Assembly: GCA_003254905.1 (NCBI GenBank)
Contig: QANU01064559.1
Span: forward strand, 1,189,097-1,253,096
DNA length: 64,000 nt
Source of the DNA: Nissolia schottii
Taxonomy: Eukaryota > Streptophyta > Magnoliopsida > Fabales > Fabaceae
Reading direction: 5' to 3'
Positions within the stretch are counted from its first letter, which is position 1. Each line of letters begins with the position of its first letter. A program made the position numbers and the translations under genes. The notes beneath the pieces are model-generated. The model ran no database searches, was not told where the DNA came from, and saw only the letters and a list, made by a program, of their open reading frames with translations. Of the stretch, positions 1-12,524 are shown piece by piece.

Positions 1-468
1 ATTTGAAATTTCCATGAGTAAATGTTTATTCTAGTCACTGAAGTGGTATGTGTGCTTCTCTTAGTATCTAAAATTAAGAAATTAATACTTTAGTTATTGA
101 AGTTTCAAAAAATAATTTAAGTTAGTCTTTACAGTGATTCATGTAAGTCCCATAAAACATTACCCTAAGGACTTACTTCACCTTATATAATTTCAGAGAT
201 TAAATCGGTAATTTCAAGAGACTAAAGTAAAATACACATATAATATTAGACTATCGAAATGAACATTCATTCTCTGTTTTTAGTCTATAGACATGATTTA
301 TAATAAGATATAAACAACATTTGATCTAAAAGGGTTGTATTGTTGGTGTAGCTTAAACATTCTAAATTTCTTTGTGATCTCCTATTTCTTCTCAGCAAGA
401 ACTTTATATAAAGGGTGGCTAATAACAATTCTGAAGAACTGATTTGTGTTGTCAAATTTGGTGAACAG

Positions 469-2142
469 TGTGAGAGTATCGAATGAACTCGGAGCCGGTA
501 ATTTCCGGGCTGCGAAATTCTCAGTGCTGGTGGTTTCCATGACCTCGGTGTCCATAGGCGTCGTTGCCATGATCTTAGTACTCACAACAAGGGACTATTT
601 TCCGTACTTGTTCACCACAAGTGTTGCGGTCGCAAAGGAAACAACTAAGCTTGCTGCATTGTTAAGTATCACTGTGCTTCTAAATAGCCTTCAACCAGTC
701 CTATCCGGTTAGTAAACATAAAAGAACCAAACTTCTCATATTGATAATGCAAATCAAACATTTGGCGTGTTTTGGTTTTAAATTGTGATTGCAGTTGCTA
801 ATACTATTGCATTAGGATTATTATAATTACAAAAAAAAATAAGGATAAAGTGGTCATAGATATTATTACATTGCAGTTACTAAAACAATCCCAACTATAA
901 CATTGTGGCCGTAATTGGAGTTGTAGACCACAACTTAAAACCCTCCCCCGTGTAAAGTTGTGCTAATAGAGCAAATCAAACATTTGACGCTTCATGGTTT
1001 TAAATTGTGGTTGCGGTCCCTGATTCAGTTGAATTGCAATTACTAAAATTGTATATAATTACAACCAAATAAGGGTGATACGGTTGCAATAACTATTATA
1101 ATGTGGTTGCTGAAACCACCACAACAACAATATTGTGGCTGTAATTGCAATTATAGACCGCAATTTGAAACCTTCACCTATGTAAAGTTGTGTTAATAGA
1201 GCAATGTATATTTTTCATGATTCACATAAATTTTTACATGTCAAAGTTTAATTGGTATGTCTAAGGTATCTAGTTTCTACTCAAAAGATTTCTTGTCTTG
1301 TTATATTTGATCAAGGATGATAGTTTGAAAAAAAATTATGCATATTTTTAGGTGTTGCGGTTGGAGCTGGGTGGCAATCTCTTGTAGCATACATCAACAT
1401 TGGCTGCTACTATATAGTTGGATTACCAGTAGGGATACTCTTGGGATTCAAATTTAATTTTGGAGCCGAGGTGATGAACTATCACACTACCTTCTCTTGA
1501 AATTACTTGGGAATAATATATACAATTATCATAAAGGATTAATTCTTGTAGTAATCAATAGTATTAGAAAAATGCTGAAGAATCATAATTTTTATCTGAA
1601 ATATTAATATTTATTTCTTAGTGATGATTGTGTTGCAATTTATTATTGTATTATCAGGGTATTTGGTCAGGGATGATTGGAGGCGTAGTTTTGCAGACCA
1701 TGATCCTTGTGATCATCACTGCAGTAACCAACTGGAGAAGAGAGGTTTTTGGCACTTTTTTCAAATTTAGCATTATCTAATTGCTAGAGTAAACCTTTAA
1801 ATTCGTTTTTAGGATTATTAGCGTCGGTCAAGTTCGTCATCAGATTATAGAAACTGTCATATTACTTCTTGAGGTTATTAAAAGCGGGTCAAGTTACTCC
1901 TTGGGAGAGACTAATTTGATTGATATCAAAAGACTAACTTGATTAACTTTTGAAAATTTCATGGACTAATATAATCCTTTACATAACCAGCTAAAGACAA
2001 ACTTTAAGGACGAACTTAAAAGTTTACTCCTTGTTGTTGAACTAATTAAGTATAATTTGTTGCACAATGGAATATTTAACAGGCTGAAGAAGCAGAGAGC
2101 CGGGTGAAGAAGTGGGGAGGAGGAATAGCTAATGAACAATGA
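469..2142 (+). CDS. MATE family efflux transporter (DETOXIFICATION-like), C-terminal part
   Basis: This is the 3' end of a multidrug and toxic compound extrusion (MATE) carrier, a membrane antiporter moving organic solutes across the plasma or vacuolar membrane. Four exons are read: 469-707, 1352-1470, 1658-1744 and 2083-2142, about 168 residues in one frame. The first opens with [11 protein letters not shown], a MATE family hallmark, after an AG acceptor; earlier exons lie outside the window. At least four hydrophobic segments follow, including the one around [11 protein letters not shown] and the last around [15 protein letters not shown]. The tail is short and charged ([14 protein letters not shown]) and ends at TGA 2140-2142. 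Family membership is clear; the substrate and the exact paralogue cannot be told from this part. Confidence 0.9.
749..1203. repeat. Tandem pair of MITE-like repeats in a MATE intron
   Basis: Two head-to-tail copies (about 749-971 and 972-1203) share their start (GCAAATCAAACATTTG) and their end (GTAAAGTTGTG followed by TAATAGAGCA). Inside each, GGTTTTAAATTGTG near the left edge is roughly complementary to a CAACTT/CAATTT-AAACC motif near the right edge, so each copy could fold back on itself. No coding capacity is seen. This looks like a small MITE that was duplicated in tandem. Confidence 0.6.
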
Positions 2143-4033
2143 TTTGTTGTAGTGGATTGAATGAACTTTGGAGGCTGTGAGCATTGCACAATGCTCAATC
2201 ACCTTTGTTTTTGTCATTTTATAAGTGATTAGATTGAGAGAGCATTGACTTGTACTAATCTGGCAACCACATTAATTTGATGAGATCATGAAATTCAATC
2301 TTGGATGCAATGTTGTTTTATGACGAGCAATGATATTTGCCACATATCTCGTGGGAACCTCCTCCACCTGGGAGAATCTCTTATGTTACTTTATAGGCAA
2401 TAAAAAATATTAATATTGATATATTATCTAATCTAATTCTGTGTTGTTATTTTACATGTGAATTTTGGTATGCTCGAGGTCTCAATCCATTTTTTTTGTC
2501 TGAAAAAAGATCTCATTAAAAGCCCAACCAGCTTGGGCAAAAATGATATTACAAGTGAAAGCAGCCCAAAGCTGAGGGAGCCACTCCTGAGGATCATCAA
2601 GATTCAATTGTTTTTAATTTTTTTTAAAGAAAAGCTAATAAATGTTATAATGACATTTGTTAAAAGATTGAAAATGGAATGTTTTGTGTTTTTCAATCCT
2701 TTTAATGCATTGAGGACATGAAAAGCTTACATTTTCAATTAAAACTAATTATTTCTTGAATTCTTAACAAATACCCTAAAAATACTTATTAGCAAAACCC
2801 TAAATATTTTATTACCCGGACAAAAATAAAGAAAAAAGAAATAAAATTAGTCACCTATTATGTTATTATTGATCAATTACAATAAAGAAAAATAAAAATA
2901 AAGTGTAATTTTACACATAATTTGAGGTGAGCTACAATTTAAACAAATCTCAAAGATAATTTATAATAATTATCCCTTTTTTTTTTTACACATTTCAATC
3001 TATTCCGTTTCTTTTATTTATCCAAAATAAAAAAAATAGTATTAAAAACATATAACATTGATGTTGTAAATAATTAAATAACATGTTCTTTTCTTGCTGC
3101 TGTGGATGGAAATTCAACATTATCTTTATCTTTATTTTTAACTCCGACAATTTAATTTTTGTTATTTTTTTATTTGAACAATTTTATTCTTCTTAATTTT
3201 TTTTGGTCGATTCAGTTCTTATTATTTTTAAAATGGGCCAATTTTATCTTTCTAATTTTTTTTTTTATCTATAACTATGAAATATGAATGTCTTTGACTA
3301 TCCCTATTATTAGTACTCCAATCCTGAAGCTCAACACAATAAGATTAAAATCTTATGTTGTTATCTCATGCTAATGTATCTAGAGCTTAGGTTTGCTTTA
3401 AACACTCTAATTTCTTCGTAGTAATGGCACTGGAGGCACGACCTGCCATTTAAGTCTAAGAGCACATCGCCCCATCAATGTATGTATTGTTTTTTCAATT
3501 GTGAACACACATGTTTGGTACACATGAGATACGAAACAACATTATTTTATTTAAAGAGGATTAATTATTAGTTATGTGAAATAACATCATTTCTAATGTA
3601 AAGAATTGTGATTTAGACCTTTGACGTGTCATGTCCTTTCATTATGTTATAAGTCACCTATCTCAGTATAAGATATGGATAGAATAATTAAATTATCTCA
3701 TTTTTAAATTTTACAAAGAATAAATTAACTAAAAAAAATTTAGAATAGATGAAATTTTTTGCTTTAAAAAAATAACAGCGACAAAATTAATCGATATAAG
3801 AATAATAGCAATAAAATTGGCTTAAAAAATGTAAAAATAATAAAATTGTCAACATAAAAAAAATAACATGAACTAGAAGGATTTAACATTTATTTTAAAA
3901 GTGAAATAAATAAATAAATAACCCAAAATTCATTATCCCCTTTCTCTGGCCACATCCCTTCCATATCCATACCAAAGCTCACCCTTCGCCATAGCAGAGC
4001 GAAAAGCAAAAACTCTCTCAAAGAGAACAAAAA
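2143..4033. other. Intergenic spacer, AT-rich
   Basis: The 3' untranslated region of the MATE gene probably runs to about 2400, where AATAAA-like motifs occur (2398-2404). The segment 2620-2810 resembles two other places in the window (see the MITE-like family). The rest is AT-rich sequence with a short ATAA-type microsatellite near 3905-3922. The last 70 bases before 4034 are pyrimidine-rich and probably form the S9 leader. No gene is seen. Confidence 0.6.
2620..2810. repeat. MITE-like dispersed repeat, copy 1 of 3
   Basis: The segment carries TTTTAATGCATT and, 60 bases on, TTCTTAACAAATA followed by ACTTATTAGCAAAA. The same order of motifs occurs at 57970-58165, and a looser version at 59470-59790. 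This is an AT-rich non-coding repeat; class and exact ends are uncertain. Confidence 0.4.
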
Positions 4034-5908
4034 ATGGCAGCTTCGGTTTCACTCTCATCCCTCACATCTTCCCTCTCTTCACTCTCCTTCTCCTCTCACA
4101 TTTCCCACAGACCAAACACCAACACCTCCTTCTCCTTCTCGCGCGTCCCTAGAAAAGTCCCCTCTCTCTCCGCCGTCGTCGCCTCCTCCGCCGCCGTCGC
4201 CGCCCCTCCGGCGGAGGCAGAAACCGCGGACCTCAGGAGATATGTGAAGTCCAGGCTCCCCGGCGGATTCGCCGCCCAGACGATCATCGGCACCGGTCGC
4301 CGGAAGAGCGCCATCGCTCGCGTTGTTCTCGTGGAAGGAACCGGAAAGTTCATCATCAATTACCGCGATGCTAAGGTTAATTTCACATTTCTAAGTTCAA
4401 TTCGTGTTTTTTTTTTAAATTTTTAATTATGAATTTTAGCTGGGTTTGCAATTTGATCTGTGTGTGTATATATATAATTCCTCTATGAATATAAGTATTA
4501 ACTCAGTAAAAATAAAAAACAGATAATAGGCATGTGACGCTAAGGTTAATATTACATTTCTAAGTTCAATTCCGTTTTGTTATTGAGCTGAAATTTGAGC
4601 TTAGGTTTGCAATTTTGCATTTGTACTGTATATGGATGAAATAGGAATGGCATCTAAGTGTGTTATTATTTATTACTATTAGTAGTAGTAGTAGAAGAAG
4701 AAGAAGAATGGTTATCGTATGTTGTTTATTAAACACTGTTTTCCTTGTTTGCGTTCACTGTTGAGTGTGCTTGGTTGAGTTGGAAGATAAGTGTAGTCGG
4801 CTACATAAATCGAATGCTACTTTTGTGTTCTATGTCAATACAGTGGTTTTTGGTCATTTGACACTGTACTCAACTAATATAGGCTTATATAGGCAATGTC
4901 CTATCTTTAATACAATGGTATTGTTGATCCATGTGAATAAAGATTGGACAATATTCGGCGCTAGTTGTTGATTGAATAACATGACCCTCATCTTTTATCT
5001 CGACCGGCTAGGTAAATATTTTGCAACAAAGTACAACTTAGGTAGAATTAAGTTTAATTGATTTTATTATTATAATGCACAAGATGAGCCAATTTGGTAT
5101 AATGTGTTTGCTGGCTAGGATATTTGCCTTATTGAGCACCAACTTCATGTTTGCATGCACTTTGAGTGAGATTTGTTGAGTTGGAAAATAGGATGGCTGA
5201 AGATAATGGTGAATCATAAAATGCAATTTACTTTATCTTTGCTTGATACAAGTAAAATGTGGGATGGTTAAAAGTGGAGTGCAACTATTTTTCTCTTCCC
5301 ACCACAATTTTTTCCATGAAAGTGAGTTGGAGATACTCTGATCATCCTTTCTTTTCACTGTTCATAATCACATGAAGAAGTTCTCTACATTGTCATCTTG
5401 GATTTAGGATTTAGTGAGAAACATGATTGAATTGGATTCGTATAATGTTTAAAGTTATTTGTAACACATGAACTGCCTTTTTAACTCTTGGGTACTTTGT
5501 TTTTGAAGAATTCTTTGTATCGGCTTGTGTTCTCGTAAATCTCAATCTGTTTTCTCAGTTGTCACTTGTCATCACATTTAATCTTCTTTCGTTTTGCCTG
5601 ATTTATTATATGTCAAACAGGAATATCTTCAGGGAAATCCGTTGTGGCTTCAATACATTAGGGTCCCCTTAATAACTCTGGGATACGAAACTAGTTATGA
5701 TGTTTTTGTCAAAGCTGAGGGTGGTGGCCTCTCTGGTCAGGCTCAAGCAATCTCCCTTGGTATCGCCCGTGCCTTGCTTAAGGTCAGCGAAGATCACAGA
5801 TCACCTTTGAGACAGGAGGGGCTTCTGACCAGAGATTCTAGAGTTGTTGAGAGGAAGAAGGCCGGTCTGAAGAAAGCCCGTAAAGCCCCTCAGTTTTCAA
5901 AACGTTGA
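4034..5908 (+). CDS. RPS9: 30S ribosomal protein S9, chloroplastic
   Basis: This is a nuclear-encoded protein of the plastid small ribosomal subunit; its basic C-terminal tail reaches the P-site region where tRNA is bound. Exon 1 is 4034-4375 (114 codons) and exon 2 is 5621-5908, giving 209 aa, as expected for the plant plastid S9 precursor. Roughly the first 50 residues are Ser/Pro/Ala-rich and acid-poor, a typical chloroplast transit peptide ([20 protein letters not shown] at the start). The S9 core follows: [12 protein letters not shown] in exon 1; [20 protein letters not shown] and the terminal [14 protein letters not shown] in exon 2. The junction [17 protein letters not shown] is in phase 0. 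The start is the first ATG after a CT-rich leader. A second copy of the exon 1 donor lies 169 bp downstream. Confidence 0.97.
4365..4575 (+). repeat. Duplicated exon 1 / intron junction of RPS9
   Basis: The stretch around the true donor (4365-4404, GCTAAG then GTTAAT, then ACATTTCTAAGTTCAATTC) recurs with few changes at 4535-4575. The second copy keeps a GCTAAG/GTTAAT donor after base 4544, inside the intron. The text after each copy is also alike (GGTTTGCAATTT at 4443 and 4602). It is a local duplication of about 170 bp. Confidence 0.8.
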
Positions 5909-7687
5909 GGTCGGAGTTTCACATGTATGATCTGTCTTTTTTCTTTCCTGCTCATGTCTCTGGAGTTGGTTAAATTTGCAGCTATCAATGGTTTTCATTT
6001 GTAGTTCTAGGTTAAGAGAAATTGAAAACTTCCCAAGGCGTCATGATGCAGAATCCTGTCTTTTGTTTACCCATCTATTCTTTTCTTATTCTGTTTCAAC
6101 TAACAATGAATTGGGAATAGTAGGAATGATACAATTGTTTTTGTTCCTGTATCAACATACATATCTGTTCCTGTTATTTGCATACTGAAACGTTTTAAAC
6201 GTTGGCATGTGGTTGTAAATGATATGAATATCTCAGTTATTTGTGCATTGTGTTTGTGTTCATGTAGGCCATGCCTATGCCCTATCATCAAAGAAGAGTA
6301 TTCCGTACCATATATGTGTACCATCATGTATATTTGTCAAATATGTGTGAGTTTTGATTTGTTATATAGATACCATGCTTGGGATGAGAATTTGAAATGC
6401 GTCTACTACCTGTTTTCCATGGAATTCCCCGTTTCCTGATATGATAAATAAAATTTTGGATAGCCTTCAATTATCATTTGTGTTTTGGAGTCTCAGTTTT
6501 TATGTTATGGTATGTGGAGTACTTAGGCTAAGATGTTTGTGTTTCTGAGTGTGTGATAACGTGAAAAGATGACTTGATCATAGACTCATGGGTCTACTAC
6601 TATTTGTGCACTTTCATTCAATCTCATTGTGGAAATTAGTTCTGTATTATGACTAGTATTTGTGCAGTTTTCAACTTTCAAGAATGTGACTAAGAATGTG
6701 ATAATTTTTAGGCAATTTCAGCATCGAAATAAGTTCAATCCATATTATTCAGAAAGTGACGAATATTATTAACATTAGATTATATAACTTACAATATTAA
6801 GATTATAATTTTTCCACTCAAATAAAATTTTGTAATGATACAACGTGAGATTTTTTGTTTTTAGAAGAGTCTCAATTCTAATGAACAGGTCTCAATTCCA
6901 CTAGTAATGAAGGCCGGCTAAGGAAAAATAAAATGAACCGATCTCAATCAAAATAAAATAATAAATCAATTGGAGTTTAATTTTTTTTTTTATACATTTA
7001 AAAGACAAAAAAATCCTTATTGTTTTTGGGTGCACCCTAAGGTGTCTATTTTTGATAATAATGATTGATGTTCTCACAATAATCGAACTCACAAAAAACT
7101 CCTTGTAATTTATTTATACTCTTTTAGAGTAAGAACTTAGATTAATCTTTAATAAAAATATTATCAAATAAATTTGTTCTTGACATACAAATCTCAAAAT
7201 AATGGGCAAGTAGTGATTTTTTAGTCTTGATGAAGCCATGTCATCCAAGTTCTTTTATTAAGAATTTGGTTAATTTGGATATCTAATTTATTCCATATTT
7301 CCAACTCTTAAAAATGATGTGAAGGGGTTTTATTTTTCAAAAAAGGATTTGTTCAGTAATATTTTATTTTAACGTTGTGTAAGTTTTGTTATTTTTTAAG
7401 AAAAAGGAAACGGGAAAAGCTTTTTTCGTTTTTCTAAAGCTTTTTTCGTTTTTCTGTCGACATATCGATTAAAAAGAAAAAAAGGCCACACTGATAACCC
7501 GCAGCTCCCACAAAACACAAGTAAATCAGAGGCAGTTTTTTCTCTTCGTTCGGATCATTTTACTCTAAATTTCAACACTCTGAATCTCGCTGATAAATCT
7601 CATTCCCAAATTTTTCTTAATTCTCTTTCATTTTTCCCTTTACTCTCTTCATCCCACAATCTTCTTCTTCTTTATCATCATTCTTCA
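5909..7687. other. Intergenic spacer between RPS9 and the DUF616 gene
   Basis: The RPS9 3' untranslated region probably ends near 6180 or near the AATAAA at 6446-6451. From 6700 to 7330 the sequence is AT-rich with no recognisable gene. A direct repeat (AAAGCTTTTTTCGTTTTTCT, twice, about 7416-7455) lies roughly 240 bases before the next start codon. A CT-rich leader (7545-7687) with several CTTCTTC runs precedes the DUF616 ATG. Confidence 0.6.
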
Positions 7688-10633
7688 ATGTTCCTCAATA
7701 ACCACACCGCCGTATCGATCTCCGTCTCCGACGACGAATCCGACGAGATCGGCCGGATGCGCGTCCGCGCGCGGCGGAAGCGGAAGAAGCTCGGCCACCG
7801 GAAACTGCTCCGGCGGCTGCTCCTCCGGTACTGGAGCCTCCTCGTCATTGTTCCAGCTGCGTGCTTGCTCTTGTTCGAGGCCACGAGGATCGGTCGTGGG
7901 TCTAGCTCGATCGCGAGCTCCAATCACACGCCGACACGTGATCGAGTTGGCGAATCGGAGCCCGCGTTGGGTAACGAGCCCCACGGGAACTTGAATCGCC
8001 TTGATCCCACTACACATGTTGTTGCTGGTGTTAGGGAACGTAAGTCCAAATTATTCATTCTTGTTACCAATATTATTATTATTATTAGGAGTAGTTAGAG
8101 TAAATAAAATAGCGCATAATTCCGTAGAATTAGTGAAAAATTCTAACTTATAGGGTTCTAGCATCAATTCGGGATGTTCTCATTCAAAAACCAAACATGT
8201 TACAAAATATTGGTTGATATTAGTGATTTTTAGTCCATAGTCACTAGACAATTAGTCCCTCATGTTATTATAATTTAGGATCCCTTGTCCTCCGTTCGCT
8301 TTGTACTCTGCTTATCTTCTTATTAATATAATTCTTCTTTTATATTTTTAAAAAGTAGTGTTTTAAGATGTACTTAGGGTGTTTGAAGGAGATATGTCTA
8401 TGAATTAAGAGTTATGATTACATCTGCCTTAATAACTCTGTGTTGTGCTTAATTACAAATCATTGCATACCCAACTATAAGGCTAGAAAACGGAGGAGGG
8501 CTGTATTAGAAAGTCAACAATTATGTCAAAATCTTTAAGACATGGATGAGCTATGTGTTAGTGTTAACGTTAGGTGGTTGTCCACAAGCAACACACGTTA
8601 TGGCTTCAGTACAATGTTAAATGAACGATAGCCACTGCATTGAGTGTTTTATGTTGGTATACTATGATGTTTTCTGGCCCATGTTGTTGATATCATTGAT
8701 GAGATGTGGCTTTGTTTAATGGTATTAGGTTGCTTGAAGCTCCTGCCACCTGAAAAGCTTGAGAATCTGGATATTCCTGAGGAGGAAGAATCTAGTGGCC
8801 CTGTTGATGAAGTTTTATATATATCATCAGGGAGTGATACATCATTTGTAGGAAGGAATACTACCTTGTCTCAATTGCGTACAGAAGACACGAGATTTAA
8901 TTTGTTTACTGGGAATCAAGAATTGGAGGAGAGAGATAGAAGTTTTGAGGTAATAAGCTGCTTCTCACTAGCATTTTTTGCTGATCTAGGATAATAAGTA
9001 ATAACTAACACAATGGCGTCATTTGGTCTATGTAGCCAACATCACGCAGTGGAAAATGTTTTGTTGTTGTTGTTGTTATATGACAATTCTATTTTATATG
9101 ATTTGCTGTAGTTATATACCCTTTGTTTCTTTATATAGGTTAAAGAAACTATGAAGGTACATTGTGGGTTCTACAGTATAGATGGAGGGTTTAAGATATC
9201 TGATGAAGATAAAAGTTACATGCAAGCTTGCAAAGCCGTGGTATCTACTTGTGCATTTGGTGGTGGGGATGATCTATATCAACCGATTGGAATGTCTGCG
9301 GCTTCGCTTAAGAAGGTTATTTAAGTCGTATAAGAGTTCATTATTAATGTAGCTTGGAATTCACCAATCTTATTTTCCAAATCTATTTAGTGGTATGCAG
9401 GTTTGCTATGTAGCATTCTGGGATGAAATCACAGTAAAAGCGCAGGAATTAGTGGGGCGTAGAATTGGAGAAAGTGGATTTATTGGGAAATGGCGTGTTG
9501 TTGTTGTTCAGGATCTTCCCTTTTCTGATCAAAGGTTGAATGGTAAAATCCCCAAGGTATTAAATTTTTGAAGTTCTTTTTTTGCATCCATCTTCTTGTG
9601 GTATATGATTTGCTTTATAGCCTAATGATGTTTCAAGGGTACAACATGTAGCTGCACTTGGTTCGCTGAAATCATTCTCTCGAGATTCTTTTTTTGTCAT
9701 CCGTTGTTATGTAAATGCATGTACAGCATGGTTGTTATCTTCATTAACTCCCCTGATAATCTTTAACTCCCAAGAATTGTGCATATTGATCATTGACACA
9801 TGCTTTATGCAATTACGCCCATAGTGCTCTGTCATTCTCTACTGTTTATTCCTTTATTTGTTTCCTTTTTTGCTTGACATCTTTCAGATGTTAAGCCATC
9901 GACTTTTTCCTCAAGCAAAATACTCTATTTGGGTAGACTCCAAGTCCCAATTTAGGAGGGACCCACTAGGTGTTTTGGAAGCACTCCTTTGGCGCCCTAA
10001 TTCTATACTTGCCATATCTGAGCATGGAGCTCGCAGTAGTGTCTATGATGAGGCGAAGGCTGTTGTCAAGAAAAACAAAGCCAAGCCAGAGGAAGTTGAA
10101 GTGCAATTGAATCAATACAGAAAAGATGGCTTGCCCGAAGACAAGAGATTTAACGGCAAGAAAGGTATGCTTAAGTTATATTATCATTGCTTAACAGTAT
10201 TCTTAAATTTTTTTTTCTTATTTTCATAGTAGAAAGAACGATCACTTTTCTAATTCATACACAATTTTTCTGTCATCTTTTGTTATGTGAATAGTATGCC
10301 ATTCCTCTCATGAGCATGTTACCAATCTTAAATTGGATTGTTTTTCCAACCTTTGTACCAGTTTTTTGTAAAGTGTTTGACCAAAACTTGTTCTTTGCAG
10401 CTCTATCAGAAGCCTCTGTAATCGTGAGGAGGCACACACCACTAACTAATCTATTGATGTGCATCTGGTTTAATGAGGTGGTTCGGTTCACTTCTAGGGA
10501 TCAGCTCAGCTTCCCATTCGTCCTGTGGCGGCTGAAAGCATTCAAAAACATCAATATGTTCCCTGTCTGTACCCGGAAGGATCTTGTCAATAGCATGGGC
10601 CACATTCGCAAGGCCAAACCCTTGCAAAGCTGA
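7688..10633 (+). CDS. DUF616 family membrane protein, TOD1/MUCI70-like
   Basis: Six exons are read: 7688-8039, 8729-8949, 9139-9315, 9401-9556, 9888-10164 and 10401-10633, giving 471 aa; all junctions keep frame. The N-terminus is highly basic (RVRARRKRKKLGHRK), followed by one hydrophobic segment at about residues 48-66 (around LLVIVPAACLLLF), a type II membrane anchor as in Golgi proteins. The DUF616 domain fills the second half: CGFYS, the CKAVVSTCAFGGGDDLYQPI region, CYVAFWDE, a glycosyltransferase-like KYSIWVDSK, and a C-terminal QLSFPFVLWR. In Arabidopsis one relative, TOD1, was reported as a Golgi alkaline ceramidase acting on turgor, and another, MUCI70, acts in mucilage pectin synthesis. 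The length is close to TOD1. Family is certain; the subfamily is a judgement from memory. Confidence 0.9.
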
Positions 10634-11237
10634 TTTAGTTAAATGGCTTGCAAGCATGGCTACCTGCAATTTTCTAACTCGTTCCTTGTTTCATTAGTTT
10701 CAGTGGTTAATATAAAATAGGTATGAGTACTTGTCTTTCTAACCCTTCCCCCTCCCCCCTCCCCAAACCTCCCTCTTAATCGGGAGTGTGATTATTTTTT
10801 GTATTTAGTGGAAGCTCTTTATTAGATGATTTCAGAAAAGATGTAGCTTCATGGAAAGGTAAATCAAACAAACAGAAGATTTTGCTTTGGAGCTGTTTCC
10901 TAACACAAACTTCTATAATGACATGACACCAATGTTTCAAAAGTTGTCAGATTGGTGTGACATTATGTTTTATTGTAATAAATTAATGCAACCATGTATT
11001 GTCGGAAATAAATCTTCCTCCCATTCCCAACATGTAGCAATTGCTCCAGTTGCAGTGGTGGCTGCTCTACCTGAGAAAAGTTACAGCATGAGGGAAATTT
11101 TTTAAGGTTGAGTAGTTCTGAGGAAATTGCTTAGGATATTTGGTTTTAGTCACCAAGTTGTTTAGGACAATGCAGGGAATAAGCTTTGACCAGTCCTAGA
11201 AAAAGATAAGAGTTGCATATAAAGGAGCCTGACTGTC
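10634..11237. other. 3' region of the DUF616 gene and spacer
   Basis: This is probably the 3' untranslated region (to roughly 10720-10820), then unremarkable sequence up to the hAT element. A pyrimidine tract lies at 10741-10772. A 72-codon ORF at 10887-11105 has no recognisable features and is probably chance. Confidence 0.5.
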
Positions 11238-12524
11238 TGTGTTGCATGGGTACCCGTACTCCATTTTTTCATGGAGTACCCGTGTACCGTATGGGTACGT
11301 ACCGGATACAGGTACACTGTGGGTACACATGGGTATAGTTGGATATGTACCTATTTTTTTTTTTTAAATGGGTACGTGTTGGGTACAACTAGGTACGACT
11401 ACGAACTCCTATTTTTTCAAACTATGTCGTTTTGGGCCCAAAAAATAAATGACTAATCTTAGATCCTTCGTTTTCCTTCCTCAGATTTCCTTTTACCTTT
11501 TACCATTTCCTTCTCAATCTCAAACCTCATTCACGCCTTCCTTTCTTTCACCGCCATCTTCTTCTTCACTCTTTTCCTCACGTGTACGAGCTGCTCCATG
11601 GCCTCCCGAGCAGTCTGTTACCGGCGACGACCTGTGCCTTCGTCAGTCGCGCCCTCCGTTGTGCCTCCAACCTCCATTCATGGTCCGTGATTCTGTTCTG
11701 CACTTCTATTATTTCATTTTTTTTTTCCTGTTCTGCACTTCGCTGCATTTCCTTTTATTTTCTTTTATTTCGTTTTCGTCAATTGGGTCGTCTCGTTCTT
11801 TTCCTTTAGACCTTCTTCTGTTTCTCTCCACCACCTCACGATTTCTACTATTATGACGATGATTCTTCCTATTGATTCAGATCAGTCATTCGTTGTCTTA
11901 CAATACCCTTTTTGCAACTGTAAGCTTAATTTCCTTTATATTTTTCATATTCTATTCGAATTGGGTTGTTTGGTTTTTGGAGTAGGTAAGTTAATTTTGC
12001 TGCTCTTCCCTATTCGGTGATAACACAAAGTTTGAAATTGTACTAGGAATTAAATAAATAATTTAGCTTTCAAGTGTTATGCTCTTCGTAGAACTCTAGA
12101 TTACAGGAAGGATTTTTTTTATCTTGTTATTTTTGAACTATTGTGAAAATAAAGAATCATTTTCATTATGTCTGGCTCACTATGTTTAAGGATCTTTGAG
12201 GCATAATGGTATTCTTTAGCCACTAGGAGATTAGAGATCAGTAATGGTTGTCTTTGGTTAGCATTCAGACTTTTACTCCTCCATGGGTGGAACTACTCAT
12301 GTGACACACACCATTTTTTCCCCTTGATTACTTTGTGTAATGATTTTTTATGCAAGCACCCTCTCAAGGCAAACCATTTTTATGTGACAAAGACCATTTT
12401 TTCCCCTTGATTACCATTTTTTATGCAAGTACTCCATTTGTCTCTGGTAATGATTTTTGGTTTTGAACATTCTCTGCATACTTTGTTTTGGTTATATTTA
12501 TTTATTTATTTATTTATGTATTAG

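Noticed and set aside
7678-8017. Two minus-strand ORFs over exon 1 of the DUF616 gene
   Set aside because: Antisense to a well-supported exon in GC-rich DNA.
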